Below are positions 1-8,015 of a stretch of DNA of 64,000 nucleotides, piece after piece. Numbering within the stretch: the stretch's first letter is position 1; every line of letters starts with the position of its first letter. The notes under the pieces are model-generated. The model worked only from the letters and a program-made list of their open reading frames with translations. It was not told where the DNA came from and searched no databases. Both the position numbers and the translations under genes were made by a program. The stretch spans positions 248,001 to 312,000 of the forward strand of contig NZ_JAGGLR010000008.1 of the NCBI RefSeq assembly GCF_017874715.1, written 5' to 3'. This DNA comes from Streptomyces iranensis (GTDB taxonomy: Bacteria; Actinomycetota; Actinomycetes; Streptomycetales; Streptomycetaceae).

Positions 1-84
1 CTGGGTGCGCTGATCGCGCAGCTTCGGGACAAACTGAACTACGTCGGGCTGCCAGACGCCCAGAAACTGGCAGCCACACGATGA
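1..84 (+). CDS. C-terminal end of an unidentified protein (partial)
   Basis: An open frame runs from base 1 to a TGA at 82-84 and gives 27 residues ending in KLAATR. The stop overlaps the ATG of the next gene in an ATGA arrangement, which points to translational coupling with the hydrolase downstream. Too little is present to name a family. Confidence 0.6.
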   Translation: MGALIAQLRDKLNYVGLPDAQKLAATR

Positions 85-1187
85 GCCAACCGAACCTCAA
101 CCGGACGAACCCCATGCCGCCGGGGCAGAAGCTACTGGCGGCGCAGTGGCGGTCGATGACCCCGACCCGCATGTTCGACTACGGCATGCTGCCGGACGAT
201 ATCGCCCGTATGCAGGCGATGACCGCGGAGGGCATGGCATGGGACGTTGCCGCCGAGTCGCTTGCCGATGACCAGGAGCGCCGCGCGCTCGGGGCGCTGG
301 GCGACGACCATCGGGTGACGGCGGTCGAGGCGTACCGCGCGGCCGTGGCCGACCTGGTCTTCGCACAGATGGCGTTCAACCACGACACGCCGCGCAAGCG
401 CCGGATATACGATCGGCTGAGCTCGACGCTGTCCACGGTCTCCGGCCTCCTTGGCGACCGATTCGAAAAGGTGGAGCTGGAATTCGGCTCGCGGTATCTG
501 GTGGGCTGGCTGGTCAGGCCGCCGCAAGGTGAGGCACGCGGCACCGTGGTCGTGTTCGGCGGCCAGAGCGGGTGGGGTGCGGCGTATTGGCGCCACGCTG
601 ATGCGCTGGCCGCGCGCGGCCTCGCGACCATCCTGACCGAGGGACCGGGCCAGGGGGAGACCCGGCTGCGGCACGGTGTCTTTCTCGACGTGGACGTCCC
701 CGCCGCCTACAGCAGGTATGTCGACTTCGTGTACGAGAACCAGTCGCTGGGCTCTGCGGTGGGAGTCTTCGGCAATAGCCTTGGTGGCCTCTACGCGGCG
801 CTCACCGCGGCGGCAGACCGCCGGGTGCAGGCCTGCTGTGTCAACGGCGCACCCGCCCGACCGTCGTTGCTCGGACATCGCAGCTTCGACGAACAGGCCG
901 CGGCAATGCTCGGCACGGACGACACCGACCGCATCGCCGCGAATTTTCGCCGGCTTGCGTTCGACCCCGGCCGGGCGCGCATCGACTGCCCGCTGCTGGT
1001 TCTGCATGGCGGACACGACGTGCTCTTCGACCTCCAGGCGCAGCAGCCTTTCCTCGACGGCACCGGTGACGGCGTGGACGGGAGGCTGCGTGTCTGGCCG
1101 GACGGTGACCACACCATCTACAACCACTGCCAGGAGCGCACATCGCTCGTTGCGGATTGGTTTGCCGACAAGCTCGCACGGCATTGA
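81..1187 (+). CDS. Alpha/beta hydrolase, FrsA / C-C hydrolase-like
   Basis: This 368-residue protein has a helical N-terminal segment (about 1-125) followed by an alpha/beta-hydrolase core. The nucleophile elbow GNSLGG places the catalytic Ser near residue 233, the acid is the Asp of GGHD (about 313) and the His lies in DGDH (about 344). The GPGQGE motif (about 188-193) after the oxyanion region is typical of the FrsA / 2,6-dihydropseudooxynicotine hydrolase group, which includes C-C bond hydrolases. The start ATG overlaps the previous stop (ATGA). By inference it takes part in degrading a beta-diketone or ester-like intermediate; the substrate cannot be read from sequence. An ordinary esterase is the main alternative. 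Confidence 0.85.
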   Translation: MSQPNLNRTNPMPPGQKLLAAQWRSMTPTRMFDYGMLPDDIARMQAMTAEGMAWDVAAESLADDQERRALGALGDDHRVTAVEAYRAAVADLVFAQMAFNHDTPRKRRIYDRLSSTLSTVSGLLGDRFEKVELEFGSRYLVGWLVRPPQGEARGTVVVFGGQSGWGAAYWRHADALAARGLATILTEGPGQGETRLRHGVFLDVDVPAAYSRYVDFVYENQSLGSAVGVFGNSLGGLYAALTAAADRRVQACCVNGAPARPSLLGHRSFDEQAAAMLGTDDTDRIAANFRRLAFDPGRARIDCPLLVLHGGHDVLFDLQAQQPFLDGTGDGVDGRLRVWPDGDHTIYNHCQERTSLVADWFADKLARH

Positions 1188-1265
1188 CGGCAGCCCGGCA
1201 TGCATCGTCCGCACTGCGCGGTGTGGAAGGCGACTTGCCGTTCTATGCGCCGCCGAGCGGACCGT

Positions 1266-1281
1266 TTACCCCCGGGGGTAA
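1266..1281. promoter_or_regulatory. 16-bp perfect palindrome in the hydrolase-GntR gap
   Basis: TTACCCCCGGGGGTAA is a perfect palindrome in the 313-bp gap between the hydrolase stop (1187) and the GntR start (1501). It could be an operator or a short hairpin. No T-tract follows, so an intrinsic terminator is less likely. Nothing else was recognised in this gap. Confidence 0.3.
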
Positions 1282-1500
1282 CGGCGTGGGCGCCGACCAG
1301 GTCGTGAGCAAGCCGGCTCGGCCGGGTCGGCGCACCGACCCGGGCCGGTGTCGAGCCGCCGCGGCAGCGGCCCACCGACGGCAGGGTCCGGCCGGTATCG
1401 CAGCGCAACAGCAGATCGGTGGCCGGTGGCCGACTGCCGATGGAACTGGCGTGATACACCGCGTTCTGGTACATGACCACGATCGCGACATGCTCATATA

Positions 1501-2205
1501 ATGCAAACTATGGTGGATGTGGCGCTCTCAGGGATGACGCGGGCTGAGGCGGTTGGCCAGCACGTCCGGCGCGTGATCGCTGAGCGTGATTTGCGGCCCG
1601 GTGCGCTGATCGGCACCAAGACCAATATCCGTGAGTCGGTCGGTGTGGCCAAGGCGACGATGAATGAGGCCGTCCGGTTGCTTGAGTCGCAGGGCGTTGT
1701 GGTCGCCCGGCCGGGCCCTGGGGGCGGGTTGTTCGTTGCCCAGCACGATCCGGTGGTCAAGCTCGGCCAGAGTCTGCTGACGGTGGGCGGGGCGCCCGTC
1801 TCGGTCGCAGACGCGGTCGTCGTCCGCGAACTGCTCGAACCCCGGATCATCGTGGATGCCGCCAAGCACCGGACCCAGGACGACATTGCCGTGATCACCA
1901 CCCAATCAGCGGCATTGACTGACGTGGTCGACGACCCGAACGCGTTCGTACACGCGGTCTGGGAACTGCACAGGACCTTTGCGCGGATAAGCCCTAATCG
2001 GATCCTGCGCGAGACCTACCTCTCGATGTTGAGGTTCATCGATGCCGAGACGGTGAGGATCAGCTCGGTCGAGGAGGAAGCCGGCCATCGCCGGTATAAG
2101 CAAGGGCGCTTGCGGCTGCACCAGGACATCGCGGAGGCCGTCGTAGCGGGTGACTTGAGCGGAGCCGCCGACCTCGCCCGCGAGCACTCCCTGACGGAGG
2201 AATAG
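1501..2205 (+). CDS. GntR-family (FadR subfamily) transcriptional regulator
   Basis: The 234-residue protein has an N-terminal winged helix-turn-helix (about 14-78, with the wing GPGGGLFV) and a C-terminal all-helical FCD ligand domain (about 95-225). FadR-type regulators usually sense organic acids and repress neighbouring catabolic genes. It converges with the FAH/SnoaL pair at 2.5-3.9 kb, which it may control. The ATG at 1501 has no clear ribosome-binding site; a second ATG lies three codons downstream. The effector is unknown. Confidence 0.9.
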   Translation: MQTMVDVALSGMTRAEAVGQHVRRVIAERDLRPGALIGTKTNIRESVGVAKATMNEAVRLLESQGVVVARPGPGGGLFVAQHDPVVKLGQSLLTVGGAPVSVADAVVVRELLEPRIIVDAAKHRTQDDIAVITTQSAALTDVVDDPNAFVHAVWELHRTFARISPNRILRETYLSMLRFIDAETVRISSVEEEAGHRRYKQGRLRLHQDIAEAVVAGDLSGAADLAREHSLTEE

Positions 2206-2333
2206 CGCAGCCGACGCCCCACCTCACGCCGGCTCGGTCGCGGCCATTCACGCGGGGATGGCACCCATGCGTACACCTCATGCGGTGTGCGGACCCGTCC
2301 AGCAGGCGTTGTCCGCGCGGGAGAACACGGTGG

Positions 2334-2393
2334 GGCCAGCGGCGCCTCCTCCGACGCCTTGACGACGATCGTGTTTCCGGCTGCCAGCGCACA
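2334..2393 (-). pseudogene. Fragment of an aldehyde dehydrogenase
   Basis: One frame of the 322-bp space between the GntR gene and the FAH gene reads ALAAGNTIVVKASEEAPLA. This matches the ALDH signature around the NAD-binding lysine (usually LAAGNTVVLKPSE). The flanking residues do not continue the family and no start or full domain exists, so this is a short relic. The rest of 2206-2527 showed nothing recognisable. Confidence 0.45.
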
Positions 2394-2527
2394 CGTCGGT
2401 GATGGACAGGAGCGCCTGCTGCCGCTGGGTGAAGTGCAGACGGCACCAGCCCTCCGTCGCCCCACCTGCTGATCACGGTCGAGTCGCGCCCCCTGCCTCT
2501 GGTGGACCGCGCGGTGCACGGTCACGA

Positions 2528-3385
2528 TCAGAGCTCGTGTCGCGCGGCCAGGTCGGCGCGGCTCACGATCGGCGTGCGGAGCACGCCGATGTTTTCGACC
2601 TCGACCTCGACGGCGTCGCCGGCGGTCAGATAGACCTGTGGCTTCATGCCGAGTCCCACGCCGGCCGGGGTACCGGTCGCGATCACGTCGCCCGGCTTCA
2701 GGGACACCGTGTCCGTGATGTAGGCGATGATCGATGGGATGTCGTGGATCAGATCCCTGGTGTTGCCGAGCTGCATGACCGAGTCGCCGACGCGGGTTCG
2801 CAGCGTCAGCGAGTTCGGGTCGCCGATCTCGTCCGGTGTGACCACCACCGGGCCGATCGGCCCGCTGCGATCCGCGTTCTTGCCCAGCGTGAACTGTGCC
2901 GTCTCCAACTGCTTCTTGCGCGCACTGAGGTCGTTGAAGGCGGTGTATCCCAGCACGTGCTGAGACGCGGTAGCGCGATCCGCGGCCCAGACCCGGTCGG
3001 CGATGATCACTGCGAGCTCGACCTCCCAGTCCAGGCCGTCTTCGTTCGGCGGCACCGGCACCGGGTCGCCGTCGACGACGAGGGTGTCGGCCCATCGGCC
3101 GAAGATCATCGGAACCTTCGGAGTGTCCAGTCCAGAGTGTTCCCTGGATTCGTCGCCGTGCGCGTGGTAGTTGATGCCGACACAGAACACCCGCGCGGTC
3201 TGCGGCACCGGCGGTGCCTCGACCAGCTCGGCGCGGACCAGCCGCTTGGTCACTTGATCCGCACTCGCTGTGGCTGTCCGCGGATCGGCGTAAAACGCGC
3301 TCACCTCACCCAGCGGGATGACGTGGCTCCCGTCAACAGCGCCGATGTGCCGTGTCCCATTGTCCACGTATCCGATGAGCTTCAC
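2528..3385 (-). CDS. Fumarylacetoacetate hydrolase (FAH) family protein
   Basis: About 285 residues with a typical FAH C-terminal domain. The NYHAHG segment, the metal-ligand pair in WEVEL (Glu at about 121 and 123) and NDLSAR (Asp about 152) are present, followed by the family block TGTPAGVG. FAH enzymes are Mg/Mn-dependent and hydrolyse, hydrate or decarboxylate 2-oxo-dicarboxylic intermediates of aromatic catabolism. I place the start at the GTG at 3385 because it overlaps the stop of the upstream SnoaL gene (GTGA); a TTG four codons earlier is possible. It is co-transcribed with the SnoaL gene. The substrate is not known. Confidence 0.88.
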   Translation of the reverse strand: MKLIGYVDNGTRHIGAVDGSHVIPLGEVSAFYADPRTATASADQVTKRLVRAELVEAPPVPQTARVFCVGINYHAHGDESREHSGLDTPKVPMIFGRWADTLVVDGDPVPVPPNEDGLDWEVELAVIIADRVWAADRATASQHVLGYTAFNDLSARKKQLETAQFTLGKNADRSGPIGPVVVTPDEIGDPNSLTLRTRVGDSVMQLGNTRDLIHDIPSIIAYITDTVSLKPGDVIATGTPAGVGLGMKPQVYLTAGDAVEVEVENIGVLRTPIVSRADLAARHEL

Positions 3386-3948
3386 TTGTCCGCCCAATTG
3401 CCGTAGTCGGGGCCGTCGGGGAAGTCGGTGACCTTCGCACCCTCGGGCACGGCGTCATGGTCGAGCGGTCCGCCGTACGCGCGTGAGATCTCGTAGGCGA
3501 TCTCGCGCGCGATCTTGCCGTCCTTCATCTCGAAGCAGTGGATCAGACGCATGCTGATCCGCTGGCCGGGCTCGAACGGCAGGTTGGGCATGTCCTTGCC
3601 CACCACCGTCACATCGGCGATCTGGTCGTCGAACACGAAGTCCTCGGTGGCGAAGCGCCGCAACGTGGTCGTGCGGTTCCAGTGCACCGTCCTGAAGATG
3701 CCCAGGTAGCCTTCCCGGACGTCGGCGACGTTGCCGTAGACCATGCCGCGTGCCGGGGCCTCCCACACGATGTCGGGACCGTACACGGCCAGGGCCTTGT
3801 CGATGGATTCGGGGTTCTCGTTGTGGAAGTGCGCCTCGACCACACGCAGGTTGTGCGCGATCAGTTCCTCGCGGGTCAACGTGCTGATGTCGACATCCGG
3901 CACTACGCCATCGTCGCCGAGCACTGCCTGCTCGTTCCGGGGGGCCAT
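3382..3948 (-). CDS. SnoaL / NTF2-like protein
   Basis: A 188-residue protein with an NTF2-like cone fold pattern: a helical start (LRVVEAHFHNENPESI), then a strand-rich core with the repeated block around VWEAPARGMVYG and the closing IHCFEMKDGKI strand. SnoaL-type proteins act as small-molecule cyclases, isomerases or hydrolases, or only bind ligands. The ATG at 3948 follows a strong AAGAGGAG ribosome-binding site, so upstream in-frame codons are not used. Its TGA overlaps the GTG of the FAH gene, implying coupled expression and probably a shared pathway. No catalytic residue can be assigned with confidence. Confidence 0.8.
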   Translation of the reverse strand: MAPRNEQAVLGDDGVVPDVDISTLTREELIAHNLRVVEAHFHNENPESIDKALAVYGPDIVWEAPARGMVYGNVADVREGYLGIFRTVHWNRTTTLRRFATEDFVFDDQIADVTVVGKDMPNLPFEPGQRISMRLIHCFEMKDGKIAREIAYEISRAYGGPLDHDAVPEGAKVTDFPDGPDYGNWADK

Positions 3949-4053
3949 CTGATCTCCTCTTCCGCGCGTCGGTCGGCCGACTGTCGCAAGAAGCTCGTCA
4001 CAGCGAATCGGGCATCGGCGGCCGCCACATGCTCGGATGGCTGAATGCATTGG

Positions 4054-4069
4054 ACCTAATGGTTAGGGT
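4054..4069. promoter_or_regulatory. Candidate operator upstream of the SnoaL-FAH operon
   Basis: ACCTAA-tgg-TTAGGgT is an imperfect inverted repeat about 105 bp upstream of the SnoaL ATG. It sits where a repressor site for the divergent-facing operon would be expected. The GntR protein at 1501 is the nearest candidate to bind it, by inference only. Confidence 0.3.
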
Positions 4070-4119
4070 CATTTTGAGTATGGGTTCGGCGAAGGGCGTG
4101 TGTCAACGACGGTGGCGAT

Positions 4120-4298
4120 CCCCTGAGCCGGGCCAGTTCCTCAAGATCGTCCGAGCCTGGCCGGACGTAGTGGACCGTCAGCCGCGGCGCGTCAGGCCCG
4201 TGCACGGATGGATGCGGGTCCCGGCCCTGTTCCACGCCGGGCGAGACTCGTTCGCGGTACGCGCGCAGGTACGCCCCGAGCAGGTTGTTTCGGTGCAT
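4120..4298 (-). pseudogene. Remnant of an XRE-family (helix-turn-helix) regulator
   Basis: The frame starting at the ATG at 4298 reads LLGAYLRAYRERVSP and then VEQGRDPHPS. In the common actinobacterial XRE/MmyB-like family these blocks (LRARRERVSP and LEQGRDRNPS) are separated by roughly 50 residues of HTH that are missing here. The following residues are out of frame. This is a decayed copy. The surrounding 3949-4683 holds no other recognised gene. Confidence 0.4.
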
Positions 4299-4683
4299 GC
4301 CACGACTTCTGTTCGCAGGTGACCCTGTCGCTCCTAGGAAGAGCAGGGGTAAGCATGCGTCTCCGGTGCGGCCGTAGCGTTTGGTCACAACGAGTTCATC
4401 AGCCGGCGGCTGACAGATCTGCGGACCCGGCTGGAGGAGAACGAGTCGTGCGGGCATCCGGCACACATCTCGATGCAGCAACCCGATATCGATGATGCGA
4501 CGACGCGTGGGCGCGGCAGTGCCACCACGTCCTGCGACCTGTTCGGTCGGCAGGCGACTGGCTTTCGCGTCCTGGCCGACCCCGAGGAGGGGCCTGAGCG
4601 CTTCATGCCACGTTTGCCTGCCCTTAGTCGGCTCGGGAGGCAGGGGGCATGGGGCGGCGATCACCCGTGGCAGCATCCGACTC

Positions 4684-5025
4684 ATGGTCACCTTCACCCC
4701 AGAGATCTTCAGTCGGGCCCTGTTCACTGTTGCCGCGGGCGGCGGCAGCTTCCCTCCTGCCCTCCAGGGGGTGCTCATGCGGCAGGTTCGGTGGACCCAT
4801 CGCGAGGTCCTCACGCCCCGCGGCCTGAGCGCGTCCGCCGTCAGCCCCCGCGAACTGGACGTGCTGCGCCTTGTCGCGGAGGGTGAGGGACTTGCGAAGA
4901 TCGCGGTGAAGCTTTCGTACTCCGAGCGCACCATCAAAAACGTATTGCACAGCCTGATGAAGCGGATGAACCTGCATAACCGTGCGCATCTTGTCTCGTT
5001 CGCGATACGCACCGGCCTCATCTGA
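4684..5025 (+). CDS. Truncated NarL/FixJ-type regulator (LuxR HTH only)
   Basis: A 113-residue frame carries a complete LuxR-type HTH at its C-terminus (about 55-113: SPRELDVLRLVAEG, then YSERTIKNVL and the NRAHLVSFAIRTGLI end). The linker before it (FTVAAGGGSFPP) matches the region that follows the receiver domain in Streptomyces orphan response regulators. The receiver itself is absent and upstream sequence does not restore it. It is either a stand-alone DNA-binding fragment or, more likely, a 5'-truncated pseudogene. The HTH is intact, so residual binding is possible. Confidence 0.6.
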   Translation: MVTFTPEIFSRALFTVAAGGGSFPPALQGVLMRQVRWTHREVLTPRGLSASAVSPRELDVLRLVAEGEGLAKIAVKLSYSERTIKNVLHSLMKRMNLHNRAHLVSFAIRTGLI

Positions 5026-5029
5026 CATG

Positions 5030-5160
5030 CGGTCGACCGCCGGAGGCATGAGCCATCCGCGATGTCGCCAGTGCAGTTGGTCGTCGCGGCGATGGTCCGG
5101 AGCATGACGTCGGCCTGCCACGCCAGTTCATGGTGATGTGGGAGAACAGCCGGTGTGCGC
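5030..5160 (-). mobile_element. Fossil of an ISAzo13-type transposase
   Basis: The minus strand reads LFSHITMNWRGRP and, in a neighbouring frame, TIAATTNCTGDIAD. These resemble the conserved ISAzo13 transposase block LFS.IT.NWRG.PL followed by .IAATTT.TGL. The frame is broken within about 20 codons. No ends were found. The rest of 5026-5594 contains no other recognised gene except the promoter region of the LysR gene. Confidence 0.4.
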
Positions 5161-5594
5161 TTCTGCCTTCCAGCCCCACCACTGAGCACAAGCCGGGACG
5201 GCACATCATCGCCGCGTGACGACCGCGTCGTCGTTCAGCCTGCCGTCTTCGCCTGGTGGGCTCGGACCCATGCTCCGCCTCGCCCAGCACTGGCCCTGGA
5301 CCAGCGGGATCACAGCTGCCCTCGAACGACTCGCGCTTCTGCCGAACCCGGGCCCCGAGCCGACACTCAGCCTGCCCGGCCTCGGCCAGGCTATTGCGTG
5401 AACGGCAGCCGAGCAATCAGTCCGGTATGCGCGGACGAGGCATCCATAAATCTTGTGGAAGGCCCTCGAAATACGAATGCTCTCGATTCGGAGGATAGGA
5501 CGTAGGATGCAAAACGTTACAGGTCCACTGCTGACAGACTCATGCAGTACGACCGCGCACAACCGCGTCGCCGCGCATCGAAGGAGCGAGAACG

Positions 5595-6512
5595 ATGACT
5601 ATGGAGTTGCGGCACGTCAGGTATTTCGTCGCCGTGGCGGAAGAGTTGAATTTTGGTCGCGCCGCAGCACGGCTGAATATAGCGCAGCCGCCCCTCAGCG
5701 TACAGATCCGGGACCTTGAGAGGGAGCTCGGCGTCAAGCTGTTCGAGCGAACGGGGAAGGGCGTGACCCTGACACAAGAGGGTGCGGTATTCCTCTTGGA
5801 GGCGCGGCAGATCTGCGATCAGGTCAGCCGGGCGCGGCACGCGGTGAACCAGGCCACCGCGGGCGAACTCGGCCACCTGCGCGTGGCGGGAATTCCCTTT
5901 GCGTTCATGGAAGTGCTTCCGCTGGTCATACCGAGGTTCCGTGAGGAGAACCCCCACGTCCTCATCGACCTCCGCGAGGCCGGGACTCAGGAGAGCTTCG
6001 ACTCTCTGCGAACCGGGGCGATGGACATCGCTTTCGTGCGACAGAGCGATCCAGTCGCCGGCCTTGAGGTCCTTCCCCTGCTGACGGGGCGGTTCGAACT
6101 CATAGTGCCGCGCGGCCATCGGCTTGCGCGAGATCGTCCCGCGGACATCGCCGAGTTGGCGTTCGAGCCGCTTGTCATGACATCACGGCAGATCTCACCG
6201 TACTACTACGACCGGACCCTCTCCGCCATGTCCGCCGCCGGTATAACGCCGCATGCGGTCGTGGAGGCGACTTCCATTCAGGCCCAGTTGGGCTACGTGG
6301 CCAGTGGCATGGGCGTTTCCCTGGTACCGGCTTCCGCGCGGTGGATGAGCTCGAAATACATCGAATGGGTTCCGCTCAAGCAGGCGATCGTCGCGACAGA
6401 AGTGGCCGCGGTCTGGGCTTCGGGACCTGTCCCGCAGGTCCTCGATAATTTCCTCAAAGTCGTGCGTGAAGAATCCGCTGGTGATCACGGCTGCGTGCGG
6501 CCGGGCCGGTAG
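5595..6512 (+). CDS. LysR-family transcriptional regulator
   Basis: A 305-residue LysR protein has an N-terminal HTH (about 1-65: LRHVRYFVAVAEELNFGRAA, then QPPLSVQIRDLE) and a periplasmic-binding-protein-like effector domain (about 90-295). The ATG at 5595 has an AAGGAG site eight bases upstream. It lies 75 bp upstream of the FAH-SnoaL-SDR operon on the same strand and is the likely activator of that operon. An inverted repeat CGAAT-N7-ATTCG sits at about 5469-5485 in its own promoter region. Confidence 0.92.
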   Translation: MTMELRHVRYFVAVAEELNFGRAAARLNIAQPPLSVQIRDLERELGVKLFERTGKGVTLTQEGAVFLLEARQICDQVSRARHAVNQATAGELGHLRVAGIPFAFMEVLPLVIPRFREENPHVLIDLREAGTQESFDSLRTGAMDIAFVRQSDPVAGLEVLPLLTGRFELIVPRGHRLARDRPADIAELAFEPLVMTSRQISPYYYDRTLSAMSAAGITPHAVVEATSIQAQLGYVASGMGVSLVPASARWMSSKYIEWVPLKQAIVATEVAAVWASGPVPQVLDNFLKVVREESAGDHGCVRPGR

Positions 6513-6587
6513 GAACAGCCTGATAGCCGCTGAGTATCGGGACCTGATGCAACAAGTATTGGACCCCGCCGGCCATGTGCCGCTTAT

Positions 6588-7550
6588 ATGAGTGCAGTCG
6601 GCGTTCGACACGATGTCAACGTCGACGGGTTCAGGACAATGCCATGGGACGGAGTCTGTCGGGTGCTCGTTTCGCAGACAACGGACGGGGTGGCGCGCGT
6701 CACCGGAACCCGATACGAGGTGCTGGAGGTCGGTGGCGCTTCCTTGTCCGATCTCGTGAAATCGGGGTCGCTGCACTTGCTCGCCCACGCCCGGACAGTC
6801 CGCACTCTGGAGCAGGAGACGGTCACCGTTCAAGCTCCGATCGGCGCTCCCGGAAAGATGGTCATCGTCGGGTTGAATTACCGGGACCACGCCGCCGAAA
6901 TGAGGTTGGCACTCCCCACGGTCCCGCGGGTGCACCTGACGGCGGCTTCCGCGGTCACCGGCCCCGGCGCCGACATCCGGTTGCCCCGGATAGCGGAGAC
7001 GGCGGTGGACTACGAAGGAGAGGTAGCGGTGGTCATCGGTACGCCGGCGTGCGATGTGTCCGAGGCGGCGGCCTGGGATCACGTGGCCGGGATCACCGCC
7101 GCCAACGACGTGAGCGCCAGGGACGTCCAGAACGGAAGCAACCCCCTCGTGTCCGGCCCCAACGTGGGATTGGCGAAGGGGTTCGACGGGTTCAAGCCGC
7201 TCGGGCCGGCGCTCCTGACCACGGACAGTGCCCGCGAGGGCCGGGAACTGGCTCTGCGCACGCTGGTCGACGGGGAGACACGCCAACAGTCCAGCACCGC
7301 GCAGATGCACTTCTCCATTGCTCAGCTCGTGTCAACGATCAGCCAATACACCACGCTGCACCGCGGCGATGTGATCCTGACCGGCACCCCTGGCGGCGTA
7401 GGAGTCTCAAGCGGCCGTTATCTGCGGGCCGGACAGGTCGTCGAGGTCGAACTCGAAGGCGTCGGTGTGCTCCGTAACCGCGTCGTCGCGCCGACCGCGG
7501 TGTCCGCTCCCCACAATTCCAACCACAACCGAGGACGGCAGGGATCATGA
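6588..7550 (+). CDS. FAH family hydrolase/hydratase, first gene of the 6.6-11.8 kb operon
   Basis: A 320-residue protein with the full FAH domain: VGLNYRDHAAEM (about 94-105), metal ligands in DYEGEVAVV (Glu about 143 and 145) and AANDVSARD (Asp about 174), and TGTPGGVG near residue 263. It is likely a divalent-metal enzyme acting on an acylpyruvate or 2-hydroxy-dienoate type intermediate. The ATG at 6588 has no clear ribosome-binding site; an ATG at 6639 preceded by AGGA is an alternative. Its stop overlaps the next ATG (ATGA). It is a paralogue of the FAH protein at 2528. Confidence 0.88.
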   Translation: MSAVGVRHDVNVDGFRTMPWDGVCRVLVSQTTDGVARVTGTRYEVLEVGGASLSDLVKSGSLHLLAHARTVRTLEQETVTVQAPIGAPGKMVIVGLNYRDHAAEMRLALPTVPRVHLTAASAVTGPGADIRLPRIAETAVDYEGEVAVVIGTPACDVSEAAAWDHVAGITAANDVSARDVQNGSNPLVSGPNVGLAKGFDGFKPLGPALLTTDSAREGRELALRTLVDGETRQQSSTAQMHFSIAQLVSTISQYTTLHRGDVILTGTPGGVGVSSGRYLRAGQVVEVELEGVGVLRNRVVAPTAVSAPHNSNHNRGRQGS

Positions 7551-7939
7551 GCAAGGCGCATGTCGAGTACATGTACCAGCGTTTGGCCGAGGGCGACTTC
7601 GGAGTGGTCTTCGAGAAGCTCTCCCCCCACGCGCCATGGATCGAGGCGGAGAACGTGCCCTACTCCCCGGGCGCGCCGCTCAAGGGTCGCGAGGCGATCC
7701 AGAAGACCGTGTTCGACTCGCACGAGAGGGACTTCGCGGAGTTCCACATCAACGTCTCCCGCATCGTGGACGGGGGAGACACCGTCCTGGTGCAGGGACG
7801 CTACGTCGGGGTCACCAAGGCCGGAGCCAGACTCGACGCGATCTTCGCCCACGTGTGGGACTTCGACGGCGACACGATCGTGCGTTTCCAGCAGTACAGC
7901 GACACGTGGCAGTGGCGCCGCGTCCTCGGCCTTGGGTAG
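7547..7939 (+). CDS. SnoaL-like NTF2-fold protein
   Basis: A 130-residue protein shows the SnoaL pattern: YMYQRLAEGDFGVVFEKLSPHAPWIEAE at the N-terminus (first helix and strand) and FAHVWDFDGDTIVRFQQYSDTWQW at the C-terminus. The latter is the classic strand-turn-strand with an aromatic pocket. It starts within the FAH stop codon (ATGA), so both are translated together. Function is probably ring or double-bond chemistry, or product binding, on the FAH substrate or product. The pairing of FAH with a SnoaL-like gene also occurs at 2.5-3.9 kb. Confidence 0.8.
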   Translation: MSKAHVEYMYQRLAEGDFGVVFEKLSPHAPWIEAENVPYSPGAPLKGREAIQKTVFDSHERDFAEFHINVSRIVDGGDTVLVQGRYVGVTKAGARLDAIFAHVWDFDGDTIVRFQQYSDTWQWRRVLGLG

Positions 7940-8015
7940 CGGTCCGTCGGAGGGTGCACGGATTCGGCGGTCAGGCACATGTGCGTCGGCATCGGATCGA
8001 CAAGGAGCAGCAACG

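Noticed and set aside
2016..3095. A 359-codon frame on the minus strand overlapping the GntR and FAH genes
   Set aside because: It runs antisense or out of frame through two good genes; only a short stretch (2334-2393) shows ALDH-like residues, reported as a relic.
4385..4620. Plus-strand frame with LTDLRTRLEENESCGHPAHIS that looks partly protein-like
   Set aside because: No family could be recognised and the frame has no start with a ribosome-binding site; left unannotated.
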